A stretch of 64,000 bases of DNA from Bradyrhizobium sp. 186 (GTDB lineage: Bacteria; Pseudomonadota; Alphaproteobacteria; Rhizobiales; Xanthobacteraceae): contig NZ_CP082164.1 in NCBI RefSeq assembly GCF_023101685.1, positions 3,162,001-3,226,000 of the forward strand, in the 5' to 3' direction. The notes beneath the pieces were generated by a model that saw only the letters and a list, made by a program, of their open reading frames with translations, ran no database searches and was not told where the DNA came from. The translations under genes and the position numbers were made by a program. Positions 15,661 through 23,641 of the stretch are shown here, in pieces (within the stretch, counting starts at the first letter, position 1; every line of letters begins with the position of its first letter).

Positions 15661-16214
15661 GGCGGCCTCTTGCCGCTGCGCTCGTCGTTGCCGCGTTGGC
15701 GGTGCCGGCATTGGCGCAGCAGCAGCAGCCGTTCGAGCCCGAGGGTTTTCGCACCGACAATTACCGCGCGCCGGTGCCGGCGACGCTCGAAGGCGCGCGC
15801 GTGCTCACGACGGGGGAGGCGGAGACGATCTGGAGGGCGAAGGGCGGTGCCTTCATCGATGTGATGCCCCGCCCGCCGAAACCGAAGAACCTTCCAGAGG
15901 GCACAGTCTGGCGTGAGGCGCCGCGCAAGAACATCCCGGGCAGTATCTGGCTGCCGGATACTGGGTACGGCGCGCTCCCCTCGGCCATGGACGGCTATTT
16001 TCGCCGCAGCCTGGCGCAAGCGTCGCACGGCGACAAGGCTGCGCTGCTCGTGATCTATTGCCTGGCCGACTGCTGGATGTCGTGGAATGCCGCCAAGCGC
16101 GCGCTGGCTGACGGCTATTCCAATATCGCCTGGTATCCAGACGGCACCGACGGCTGGGAGCGCGCGAAGCTGCCCACCGAAGAGGCGCAGCCCGAGCCGC
16201 GCCCCGATCAGTAG
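15657..16214 (+). CDS. PQQ-dependent catabolism-associated CxxxCW (rhodanese-like) protein
   Basis: 185 residues from ATG 15657, which overlaps the previous stop (ATGA). Signal peptide ends LAVPALA-QQQQ. The body is rhodanese-like: GGAFIDVMPRPPKP early on, PGSIWLPDTGYG, and the catalytic-loop region LVIYCLADCWMSWNAAKRAL with C135 and C139-W140. The family is named for a CXXCW motif and occurs with PQQ dehydrogenases and their ABC operons; here three residues separate the cysteines. A redox or sulfur-relay role is likely but unproved. Translational coupling to the MoxJ-like protein suggests they work together. Confidence 0.88.
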   Translation: MRRPLAAALVVAALAVPALAQQQQPFEPEGFRTDNYRAPVPATLEGARVLTTGEAETIWRAKGGAFIDVMPRPPKPKNLPEGTVWREAPRKNIPGSIWLPDTGYGALPSAMDGYFRRSLAQASHGDKAALLVIYCLADCWMSWNAAKRALADGYSNIAWYPDGTDGWERAKLPTEEAQPEPRPDQ

Positions 16215-16231
16215 TCATCGCCCGATCAGCG

Positions 16232-16531
16232 CTACTGCTTCTGGAGCTTCGTCAGCGTTCCGGTGCCGTTGGTGTCGGTCGCAGAGTAGCTCACCCTGTC
16301 GCCGGCATGGACGGTGTCGAGCATCGCGGCGTCCTTGGCCTTGTACTCCTGAAGCGCGCCGGCGCCGCCTGCGCTGCCGCCGACGGTTCCCTTCTGCGTT
16401 TGCTGGATCGAGATCGTGCCGTTGAGCCGGTCGATCCTGGTGACCATTCCGGTCATGTCGTCAGCAAAGGCGCTGGATGCGAGCATGGTGATGATCGCAG
16501 CGCCCGCGAGGATAAATCTTGTTGTTCCCAT
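16232..16531 (-). CDS. Small periplasmic protein, CusF/DUF1344-like
   Basis: 99 residues from ATG 16531 (MGTTRFIL) with signal peptide AAIITMLASSAFA. The mature domain, about 75 residues, reads as a small OB-like barrel: MTGMVTRIDRLNGTISIQQ, then a Gly-rich loop and MLDTVHAGDRVSYSATDTNGTGTLTKLQ. This resembles periplasmic CusF-type and DUF1344 proteins, which in CusF bind copper, but the Met/Trp/His copper ligands of CusF are not clearly present. It lies convergent with the CxxxCW gene. Function open. Confidence 0.6.
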   Translation of the reverse strand: MGTTRFILAGAAIITMLASSAFADDMTGMVTRIDRLNGTISIQQTQKGTVGGSAGGAGALQEYKAKDAAMLDTVHAGDRVSYSATDTNGTGTLTKLQKQ

Positions 16532-16666
16532 CAAGGCCTCCCGGCATTCGAGCTTCACTTCGACAAGACATCCAAGATCGATTTGGTTCCGGCAGATAGC
16601 GCGGCAAAGATTAACGATTGCGCGGAGATAGCGGGAACCTGTTGAGAGCCGTCAGCGAAACTGACG

Positions 16667-17281
16667 CTATTCCATTTCCTGCTGGATCAGGCGGCCGAGC
16701 GCAAACAGCCGCTGGTCGATCGCGGTCGGAACCTCGCAGACGAATCGCACCACATTGCGACGGTCCTCAAAAATGCGGGTCTCCCAGACCAACTGGTTGC
16801 TGAGCGCATCGACCTTGGTTTCGTCGCGCGGCGTCGCGCTCTGGAGCGACTGGAGCTGAATCGTCTCGTCGCGGATCTTGTCGGCGGCTTCGCGTTGCTT
16901 GCGGCTGACCCGTTCGAGCCCGTTCATGACCTGGGAGCGCTGGGCGTTGAGGGTGTCGAACAGGCCCGCGAACAGCAGTTTTGCATTTGTAGTCTTGTCG
17001 CTAGCCGAGCCCGTCAAGAATTCCTTGACCGACTTTTCGGCCTCGTCCAGCGGCGTCTTCCGCGCCGACAGCTTTGAGACCAGCGCGCTGACCTTCTCGT
17101 CGTCCTTCCACTTGTTCTGGACGTCGTCGAGCGCAGGGCCAGCCCATACGGCCGCGAGCGAGATGTCCGGAACTTTTGCCTGCGTGCACGGCCAGTCGGG
17201 ATAGCGCGGATCGGCCGCGCGCGCGGCTGTACTCGCGACTGCGAGCGCCACGGCGGTCATGGTTACGATCCGGACCATCAT
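16667..17281 (-). CDS. Exported protein, last gene of the lut-type ABC operon
   Basis: 204 residues with a signal peptide (MTAVALAVASTAARA) and a mature start ADPRYPDWPCTQAKVPDISLAAVW, then a mostly helical, charged body (LVSKLSARKTPLDEAEKSVKEFL, NAQRSQVMNGLERVSRKQREAADKIRDETIQLQSLQ) suggestive of coiled coil. Two cysteines (PCTQ and FVCEV). Its start overlaps the permease stop by 4 nt, so it is part of the same transcript. Exported proteins accompany the lanthanide uptake (lut) transporter in methylotrophs; which named lut gene this matches I cannot say. Confidence 0.75.
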   Translation of the reverse strand: MMVRIVTMTAVALAVASTAARAADPRYPDWPCTQAKVPDISLAAVWAGPALDDVQNKWKDDEKVSALVSKLSARKTPLDEAEKSVKEFLTGSASDKTTNAKLLFAGLFDTLNAQRSQVMNGLERVSRKQREAADKIRDETIQLQSLQSATPRDETKVDALSNQLVWETRIFEDRRNVVRFVCEVPTAIDQRLFALGRLIQQEME

Positions 17282-18126
17282 CCTTCACCTCCCGCAGGGC
17301 CACGTCGCGCCAGCCCGCGCGAGGGATCATAGGCATAGATCGCCCCGATCATGAAGACGATTGTGCAGGTGGTGACCACGGCCAGCGAGATCCAGTTGAT
17401 CTGTCCATACAGCGCGAAGCGGATCAGCTCGACTGCATGGGTGAACGGATTGGCCTCACAGACATAATAGAGATAGGGGCTGCCCTCCTGCACCCGCCAC
17501 AGCGGGTAGAGCGCGGAGGAGGCGAAGAACATCGGGAAGATCACGAAATTCATCACGCCGGCAAAGTTTTCGAGCTGCTTGATGCCCGAGGAGATCAGCA
17601 TCCCGAGCGAGCCCAGCATCAATCCGGACAGGATCAGCGCCGGTAGCACGGTGAGATAGCCTGATGGCGGAGGGGTGATGTCCCAGAACCAGGCGATCAG
17701 CAGGAATGCATAGACCTGGAGCAGCGACACTGCGGTGCCCGCGAGCAGCTTGCAGAACAGCAGGAACTCGCGCGGCAGCGGGCTCACGAGCAGCGTGCGC
17801 ATATTGCCCATCTCGCGGTCATAGACCATCGACAGCGAGGACTGCATGCCGTTGAAGAGCTGGATCATCGCCATTAGCCCGGGTGCGATAAAGACCTCGT
17901 AGAGGATGTAGGTCTCGTAGGGCGGGATGATGGAGATGCCGAGCACCTGGCGAAAGCCTGCGGCAAAGATGAACAGCCACACCAGGGGCCGCACCAGCGC
18001 GGAGACGAAGCGCTCGCGCTGATGCAGGAAGCGCAGGCCCTCGCGCCAGACAATGCCGGTGAGGCAGGTCATGTACTCGGCAAACGAGAAACCGCGTGGC
18101 GTGTCGCGGGCGGTGATGCTGCTCAT
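17278..18126 (-). CDS. lutF: ABC-2 type permease of the PQQ/lanthanide-associated transporter
   Basis: 282 residues with six predicted membrane spans (VRPLVWLFIFAAGF, VFIAPGLMAMIQLFNGM, LLAGTAVSLLQVYAFLLIAWFW, LTVLPALILSGLMLGSLGML, FAGVMNFVIFPMFFASSALY, LAVVTTCTIVFMIGAIYAY). The ABC-2 motif around MGNMRTLLVSPLPREFLLFCKLLAG is clear. The family is the permease linked with PQQ alcohol catabolism (PedC-like) and, in Methylorubrum, lanthanide uptake (LutF). ABC-2 permeases are usually exporters, so the direction of transport is a real question. It overlaps both neighbours by 4 nt. Confidence 0.82.
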   Translation of the reverse strand: MSSITARDTPRGFSFAEYMTCLTGIVWREGLRFLHQRERFVSALVRPLVWLFIFAAGFRQVLGISIIPPYETYILYEVFIAPGLMAMIQLFNGMQSSLSMVYDREMGNMRTLLVSPLPREFLLFCKLLAGTAVSLLQVYAFLLIAWFWDITPPPSGYLTVLPALILSGLMLGSLGMLISSGIKQLENFAGVMNFVIFPMFFASSALYPLWRVQEGSPYLYYVCEANPFTHAVELIRFALYGQINWISLAVVTTCTIVFMIGAIYAYDPSRGLARRGPAGGEG

Positions 18127-18932
18127 GCGCCGCCTCCCGGCATCACTTGCGCGCCGGTCAGGCGCATGAAGGCGGTGTTGACGTCCTGCGCGCCGGCTTC
18201 TGCAATCACGTGGCCGACCGGTCCTTGCGCCAGCACCTTGCCCTGATGCAGCACCACGAGGTCGTCGCCGGCCGTGATCTCGTCGAACAGATGCGTGGCC
18301 CAGAGCACGCCGATGCCTTGCTCCGTCACCAATTGGCGGACATGGCTGATGATGTCGGCGCGCGCCTTGACGTCGAGGCCGACGGTCGGCTCGTCCAGCA
18401 GCAACAGCCGCGGCCGGTGCAACAGCGCCCGTGCGATCTCGAGCCGGCGCATCTGCCCGCCGGAGAGATCGCGCACCTTGCTGCCGGCGCGATCGGCAAG
18501 GCCAATGCGATCGAGCAGTTCGGCGGCTCGCGCGCCAGCCTCGCGCCGGCTGATCCCGTGCAGCGCTGCGTGATAGAGCAGGTTCTGCGTCAGCGAGAGA
18601 TCGAGATCGAGGGTGCGCGGCTGGAATACGACGCCGAGTAGCCGCAGCGCCTCGCCGGGCGTGCTGCTGACATCGTGCCCGAAAATGCCGACACGGCCGG
18701 ACTGGATGCCGAACAGCCGCGTCACAAGCGAGAACAGCGTGCTCTTGCCCGCGCCATTAAGCCCGAGCAGCGCCGTGAAACTCGCCGGCGCGACGTTGAA
18801 GGAGACGTCGATCAGTGCCCGGCGCGGGCCATAGGCATGGCTGACGCCGTCGATCGACAGCGCCGGCACCGCGGCCGGATCGGCCTTTGGCGCAGTCTCG
18901 TGTGGTTCGGCGATGGGAGCAGGGCTTGTCAT
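18123..18932 (-). CDS. lutE: ABC transporter ATPase of the PQQ/lanthanide-associated transporter
   Basis: 269 residues. Walker A GLNGAGKST, Q-loop LGVVFQPRTLDLDLS, signature DLSGGQMRRLEIARALLH, Walker B RLLLLDEPTVGLD and H-loop VLWATHLFDE are all intact. About 25 residues of polar leader precede the domain. The Q-loop sequence and gene order identify it with the ATPase found beside PQQ dehydrogenases and with LutE of Methylorubrum extorquens. Start and stop each overlap the neighbouring gene by 4 nt, indicating a tightly coupled operon. Confidence 0.85.
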   Translation of the reverse strand: MTSPAPIAEPHETAPKADPAAVPALSIDGVSHAYGPRRALIDVSFNVAPASFTALLGLNGAGKSTLFSLVTRLFGIQSGRVGIFGHDVSSTPGEALRLLGVVFQPRTLDLDLSLTQNLLYHAALHGISRREAGARAAELLDRIGLADRAGSKVRDLSGGQMRRLEIARALLHRPRLLLLDEPTVGLDVKARADIISHVRQLVTEQGIGVLWATHLFDEITAGDDLVVLHQGKVLAQGPVGHVIAEAGAQDVNTAFMRLTGAQVMPGGGA

Positions 18933-19921
18933 GGCGCGATCGTGATGCCCCAGGGCAGTTCGCCCACCTGAATGGTCTTGATCACCTTCTGCGCGGCAAC
19001 GTCGATGACGGAGACATCGTTGGACACGCCGTTGGTGGTGAGCAGGTATTTTTCATCCGGCGTGAACGCCATGTGCCAGACGCGTTGTCCCACCAGCAGA
19101 TATTTCGTCACCTTGCGCGTGGCGGTGTCGACCACGGCGACGCGGTTGGCTGGGCCGAGCGCGACGAAGGCGGTCTTGTCGTCCTTGGTCATGCCGATGC
19201 CGACCGGCTGGATCGCCTCGCGCCGCAGCCCCGGGATCTCGAAGGTGACCTTGCCGATCACCTCATGCTTTTTGGGATCGATGATCGAGACGGTGCCGCC
19301 GATCTCGGAGGACACCCACAGCTCCGAGCTGTCATGCCTGAACTCGGCAAAGCGCGGCCGCGCATCGACCAGCACGTTGGCGACGATCTGGCGCGAGCCC
19401 GTGTCGATGAAATGCGCCATGTTGGTGGTTTCCGAGGTGTTGATCAGCGTCTTGCCGTCGGGGCTGATCGTCATGCCCTCGGGCTCGACGCCGACCTGGA
19501 TATCGCCAAGGCGCGCGCGCTTCTCCAGGTCGATCACGGTCACCGTGTTATCGTTCTCGTTGGCGACATAGAGGATCTTGCCGGCGGCGTCCTGGGCGAA
19601 CAGCTCGGGGTCGGGGCCGGAGGGCAGGCTGTCCACGATCGCTTGCGTCTTGGCGTCGATCACCTGGATGGTGTCGTCGTCGCCGACCGCGACCATCACG
19701 AACTTGCCGTCGCGCGTGAACTCGATGCCGCGCGGGCGCTGGCCGACCTTGATGGTCTTGGTCACCGTCCAGCTCTCGGTGTCGATCACCGACACTGTGT
19801 TGCTCTTCTCGTTCGAGACATAGGCGATGAATGCATGCGCCGGCGCCGCCGCGAGCGCCAGTCCGGCCAGCAACCCAACACGCCACATGCGCAACATCCG
19901 CATCCTCATTTCAGCTTGCAT
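18929..19921 (-). CDS. PQQ-dependent catabolism-associated beta-propeller protein (YVTN repeats)
   Basis: 330 residues with a signal peptide (VGLLAGLALAAAPAHA) and seven or so repeats of about 42 residues carrying (F/I)-Y-V-(S/T)-N-E-x-x-N-T-V-(S/T)-V-I-D: AYVSNEKSNTVSVIDTES, LYVANENDNTVTVIDLEK, LLTTNGVSNDVSVIDVAA. This YVTN seven-bladed propeller is exported and belongs to the group found with PQQ dehydrogenases and their ABC transporter. It overlaps the ATPase gene by 4 nt and the upstream binding-protein gene by 16 nt. Its biochemical role, perhaps metal or cofactor handling, is unknown. Confidence 0.88.
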   Translation of the reverse strand: MQAEMRMRMLRMWRVGLLAGLALAAAPAHAFIAYVSNEKSNTVSVIDTESWTVTKTIKVGQRPRGIEFTRDGKFVMVAVGDDDTIQVIDAKTQAIVDSLPSGPDPELFAQDAAGKILYVANENDNTVTVIDLEKRARLGDIQVGVEPEGMTISPDGKTLINTSETTNMAHFIDTGSRQIVANVLVDARPRFAEFRHDSSELWVSSEIGGTVSIIDPKKHEVIGKVTFEIPGLRREAIQPVGIGMTKDDKTAFVALGPANRVAVVDTATRKVTKYLLVGQRVWHMAFTPDEKYLLTTNGVSNDVSVIDVAAQKVIKTIQVGELPWGITIAP

Positions 19922-21087
19922 TTGCTCTCCGGGCGGTCGTAACCGAGCGTATCGAGCTCCGAGACCTGGTGCAGGAATCCTTCCTGCGGCGATACCGACA
20001 CCACCATGCGGCCGTCGACCAGGAGGATCGGCTGGCGAAGCTGCAGGTTCCAGTCGCGCAGGGTCAGCTTTGTGCCCTTGAAGGCTGCCACGGAAAAGTC
20101 CGGTCCCCTGATGAAATCGGTGACCTTCTTGACGTCGCCCGAATTGGTGCGCGAGGTGGCTTCACCGATCATGCGCACCGCCGTCCAGGCCTGCATGTCG
20201 AGCGCGGTCATGCGGCGCGAATTCAGCTTGATGAAGCGGTTCTGCATCTGGATCGCGCCCCACTGGTCCTGCGCCGCGTCCCAGCTCCGCGGCACAAGGC
20301 CGGCCGAGCCTGCCACAGGCCGCGGATCCCAGGTGCGGTAGGGCAGGTAGGCTGCGAATACCTCGCTCTCGTCGGCGGCGACCAGCACGTCATAGGCCGG
20401 CGCAGCTTGCGTAAACACCGGCATCTGGCGCTGGATCAGGGTCACGCCGCTATCGGTGCGGCGCGCGCCGCCGGCGTCCTCGAAGTGGCGCTCCTGCACG
20501 ATCTTGGCGCCGAACCGCGTCGCGGCGCGGCGGAGCGCATCGGCGAACAGCTTGTCCTCGTCATGCGAGCCGACCACGAGCAGCCAGCGCTTCCATTGCT
20601 TCCACACCAGATACTGGCCGAGCGCATCCGCCAGCATCGATCGCGTCGGCGCGGTGTGGATGACGTTGGCGCGGCAGTCGGCCTCGCGCAGCCGCTCGTC
20701 GATCGCGCCGGCGTTGAACAGCAGCGTGCCGCGGTCGCGCAAGGCATCGGCGACCTTCAGGAGCGCGTCCGCCGGCAGATCGGCGACGATGAGGCTGTTG
20801 CGCGCGGCGAGGTCGGTCGCGGCCTGCACCACATCCTCGCCTTCCCTGATGCGGCGCTCCTCCAGCGCAAAACGCTGGTTGAGGAATTTTCCGGTGGTGT
20901 TGTTGTCCTCGATCGCGAGCCGCGCACCGGCGACGCCGTCATTCTCCGCGGGCTGCTCGATCAGCGACAGCGTCGATCTGGTGCCGGCGACGCCGAGATA
21001 GCCGACGCCGATCTGGACCGGGTCCGCCGCGAGCGCTTGCGGCGCGGCCAGACTCAAGACGATCAGGCCAGGCAACCATCGGATCAT
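19906..21087 (-). CDS. lutA: ABC transporter binding protein, PQQ/lanthanide-associated
   Basis: 393 residues, signal peptide LPGLIVLSLAAPQALA. The fold is the leucine/branched-chain type I binding protein: VQIGVGYLGVAGT, then EDNNTTGKFLNQRFALEER, TLLFNAGAIDERLREADC, and KRWLLVVGSHDEDKLFADAL. The opening and C-terminal TLRDWNLQLRQPILLVDGRMVVSVSPQEGFLHQ, with KLTLRDW before it, are typical of the PQQ-associated ABC binding family; LutA of Methylorubrum is the functional namesake. First gene of the minus-strand operon running to 16667. It is divergent from the interrupted DUF3280-type gene across about 130 nt. Confidence 0.82.
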   Translation of the reverse strand: MIRWLPGLIVLSLAAPQALAADPVQIGVGYLGVAGTRSTLSLIEQPAENDGVAGARLAIEDNNTTGKFLNQRFALEERRIREGEDVVQAATDLAARNSLIVADLPADALLKVADALRDRGTLLFNAGAIDERLREADCRANVIHTAPTRSMLADALGQYLVWKQWKRWLLVVGSHDEDKLFADALRRAATRFGAKIVQERHFEDAGGARRTDSGVTLIQRQMPVFTQAAPAYDVLVAADESEVFAAYLPYRTWDPRPVAGSAGLVPRSWDAAQDQWGAIQMQNRFIKLNSRRMTALDMQAWTAVRMIGEATSRTNSGDVKKVTDFIRGPDFSVAAFKGTKLTLRDWNLQLRQPILLVDGRMVVSVSPQEGFLHQVSELDTLGYDRPESKCKLK

Positions 21088-21220
21088 GCTTCCTCCGTAC
21101 GTCTCCCCGGCTTGACCGCAGGTGGAGAATTGTTTCTCCTAAAGCATGACCGATTTGGCCCGGCTTGCAACCCCGCATTTCGTCCTCGTCCTCGCGCGCG
21201 CGATGGCTGGAATCACGTTC

Positions 21221-21724
21221 ATGCGAGCGCTGCTCTCGATTATCGTTTTGCTGTTGACGGCGTCAGTCGCGTTCGCCGATCCGCCGAAGCTTGCGGTGTT
21301 CGACTTCGAGCTGATCGACACCAGCCTTCCCGGTGAGTTCTACGGCTCGAAGCCGGAGCTGGAGCGCCTCGACCGCATCAGCGAGCAGCTCCGCAAGGCC
21401 TTGGCGGATTCAGGCAGGTTCCAGATGCTCGACATCGGGCCTGTCAGGGATGCCGCCCGTCACAGCAATTTGTAGGTCTGCGGCAACTGCGATCTCAAGC
21501 TCGCCGGGCAATTGGGCGCGGACCTCGAGATCACCGGCATGGTGCAGAAGGTTTCGAACCTGATCATCAATCTCAACATCTACCTGCGCGACGTGAAGAC
21601 CGGCAACATGATCACGGTCGCCAGCGCCGACATGCGCGGCAACACCGACGAGTCCTGGTCCCGCACGATGAGCTATCTCATCCGCAATCGATTGCTGGCG
21701 CCGAATTACGGGAAGCCGGAGTAG
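21221..21724 (+). pseudogene. DUF3280/DUF2380-like exported protein gene with in-frame amber stop
   Basis: From ATG 21221 (MRALLSIIVLLL, signal peptide ending SVAFA) the frame encodes PPKLAVFDFELIDTSLPGE and onward to ARHSNL, then TAG at 21473-21475. The same frame continues with VCGNCDLKLAGQLGADLEITG and VQKVSNLIINLNIYLRDV, then MRGNTDESWSRTMSYLIRNRLL, ending at 21724. Both halves belong to one conserved small exported protein often found beside PQQ-associated ABC operons. The stop falls where I expect Gln, so a single C-to-T change of CAG would explain it. It may be a true nonsense mutation, a read error, or rarely a read-through stop. Without the second half the product would be about 84 residues. 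Confidence 0.8.
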
Positions 21725-21728
21725 CTTC

Positions 21729-21876
21729 TTCGCCTCTCCGCGCTTGCGGGGAGAGGCCGGAATTTGCGTGAGCAAATTCCGGGTGAGGGGGACTCTCCGC
21801 GAATCGAACTTTCACCGTCTTTGCGGACGCAGCCCCTCACCCCAACCCTCTCCCCGTAAGAACGGGGAGAGGCAGA
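21729..21876. repeat. Dispersed palindromic intergenic repeat, copy 2
   Basis: CCTCTCCGCGCTTGCGGGGAGAGG at the left end pairs with CCCTCTCCCCGTAAGAACGGGGAGAGG at the right end, enclosing GGTGAGGGGG and CCCCTCACCCC. Layout is the same as at 12640-12786 and 60743-60836. It lies between the convergent DUF3280-like and fghA genes and probably ends both transcripts. Confidence 0.75.
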
Positions 21877-21889
21877 AGAGAGAGCGACC

Positions 21890-22735
21890 TCACCCCTTCA
21901 ATCTCTCCGCGTGCCAGTGCAGGTGGTCGCTTATGAAGGTCGAGATGAAGTAGTAGCTGTGGTCATACCCCGCCTGCCGCCGCAGCGTCAGCGGGATGTT
22001 GGCCTTGGTGCAGGCGGCTTCCAGCAGCTCGGGGCGAAGCTGCTCCTTCAGGAAATTGTCGGCATCGCCGACGTCGATGAGAAAGCCCGAAAACTTCGCG
22101 CCGTCCTCGATCAGCGCTACGGTGTCATGGCTGCGCCAGGAATCCTTGTTGGGACCGAGATAGCCGGTCAGCGCCTTGATGCCCCAGGGCACCTGCGACG
22201 GCGCCACGATCGGGGAAAACGCACTCGCCGCGCGATAGCGGTGCGGGTTGCGCAGCGCCACCGTCAGCGCGCCGTGACCGCCCATCGAATGGCCCATCAC
22301 CGATTGCCGCTTCGCGTCGACCGGAAAAGTCTTCGCCACGAGTTTCGGCAGCTCGTCGGTGACATAGCTCCACATGCGATAATTGCGTGCAAAAGGTTCT
22401 TGCGTGGCGTCGACATAGAAGCCGGCGCCGAGGCCGAAATCATAGGCGTTGTTGGCATCGCCGGGCACGTCGGGCCCGCGTGGGCTGGTGTCGGGCGCGA
22501 CGAAGATCAGGCCGAGCTCGGCGCAGGCGCGGCGGAATTCGCCTTTCTCGGTGACATTGGCATGCGTGCAGGTGAGCCCGGAGAGATACCAGACCACGGG
22601 CAGCTTCGCGCCGTCCGCATGCGGGGGAACATAGACCGAGAACACCATGTCGGTTCCGGTCGCCTGGCTGGCATGGCGGTACACGCCCTGCATGCCGCCA
22701 TGGGATGTGTTGGTCGAGACAGTCTGAATCGTCAT
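21890..22735 (-). CDS. fghA: S-formylglutathione hydrolase
   Basis: 281 residues from ATG 22735 (MTIQTVSTNTSHGG); the frame upstream to 22813 is not typical of the family. It hydrolyses S-formylglutathione to formate and glutathione, the last step of glutathione-linked formaldehyde removal, in the cytoplasm. Esterase D hallmarks are present: VWYLSGLTCTHANVTEKGEFRR, APDTSPRGPDVPGD, MWSYVTDELP, the nucleophile S in VMGHSMGGHGAL, and DHSYYFISTFISDHLHWHA at the C-terminus. It supports methanol or methyl-group oxidation as a use of the island. The partner glutathione-dependent formaldehyde dehydrogenase is not in the window. Confidence 0.95.
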   Translation of the reverse strand: MTIQTVSTNTSHGGMQGVYRHASQATGTDMVFSVYVPPHADGAKLPVVWYLSGLTCTHANVTEKGEFRRACAELGLIFVAPDTSPRGPDVPGDANNAYDFGLGAGFYVDATQEPFARNYRMWSYVTDELPKLVAKTFPVDAKRQSVMGHSMGGHGALTVALRNPHRYRAASAFSPIVAPSQVPWGIKALTGYLGPNKDSWRSHDTVALIEDGAKFSGFLIDVGDADNFLKEQLRPELLEAACTKANIPLTLRRQAGYDHSYYFISTFISDHLHWHAERLKG

Positions 22736-22826
22736 GCCTTGGGCTCCGTGGCATCTAACCACATCAACATTGCAACGCTTGTGTGACCGAATTTGTGGCG
22801 GCTGTCGCGCCAAGTCGGACGCTAAG

Positions 22827-23447
22827 TCAGGCCACGCCGCTGTCGATCGCCAGCCGCACCAGCTCGACCGAGGTCTTGACCCCGAGCTTCTGTCGCATGA
22901 TCGAGGAGGTGTTGGCGACCGTCTTGTAGGACGACTGCACCAGCCAGGCGATCTCGGACAGGCTCTTTCCGGCGCTAAGCAGCCGCAAAATCTCCATCTC
23001 GCGCGCGTTCAGCTTCGACAGCGGGTTTTGCGCCAGCGTAGGCCCGGCGAAGGCGATGCTGCGCGCGATCGCGCTCGGGAGATATGTGCCGCCGTTGCCG
23101 ACGGTGCGGATCGCTTCGACAAGATCGTCGGGGTCGCCGGTCTTGGAGACATAGCCCTTCGCCCCGCACTCGATCGCGCGCGCGGCGAAGGCGGCATCGT
23201 CGTTCATGCTGAACATGATGATGCGGGCCTCGGGCGCGCGGTCGAGGATGCGGCGCGCCAGCTCGAAGCCGGAGACGGTTGGCAGGTTGATGTCGATCAC
23301 GCAGAGGTCGGGGCGCTCGACGATGAACACGCATTCGCCGTCTTCGGCGTCGGCAGCCTCCAGGATCTCGATCTCGCCTTCGTCAGCCAGCACGGCGCGG
23401 CAGCCGGAGGCGACGATAGGATGATCGTCGACGATCAGAATTCGCAT
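22827..23447 (-). CDS. NarL/LuxR-type response regulator
   Basis: 206 residues from ATG 23447 (MRILIVDDHP). Receiver domain 1-120 has acidic D7/D8, phospho-acceptor D52 in CVIDINLP, and the conserved Lys in YVSKTGD. The C-terminal LuxR HTH reads LNAREMEILRLLSAGKSLSEIAWLV then VANTSSIMRQKLGVKT. The gene is divergent from the histidine kinase at 23642, with which it forms a two-component pair, and reads toward fghA. Related NarL-type regulators (ExaE/AgmR type) control PQQ alcohol dehydrogenases in other bacteria, so control of this island is a natural inference. Confidence 0.9.
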   Translation of the reverse strand: MRILIVDDHPIVASGCRAVLADEGEIEILEAADAEDGECVFIVERPDLCVIDINLPTVSGFELARRILDRAPEARIIMFSMNDDAAFAARAIECGAKGYVSKTGDPDDLVEAIRTVGNGGTYLPSAIARSIAFAGPTLAQNPLSKLNAREMEILRLLSAGKSLSEIAWLVQSSYKTVANTSSIMRQKLGVKTSVELVRLAIDSGVA

Positions 23448-23641
23448 AGGCGTTCCCCGCGACAGCGTCCCGGCCTGCTTCGCGCTGCGTGATCCAACGA
23501 GACGCATGTGAGCGCGTCTCATGTCGGGTCATGCAACCCGGCCAGGATTGCTGTACGCTTTCGATTAGATATCGGGCGCTTCGGGTCTGTCAACGTTATC
23601 GGGCAGGGCGGGCAAACCTTCGCGGGGCACGGGCGATACCA

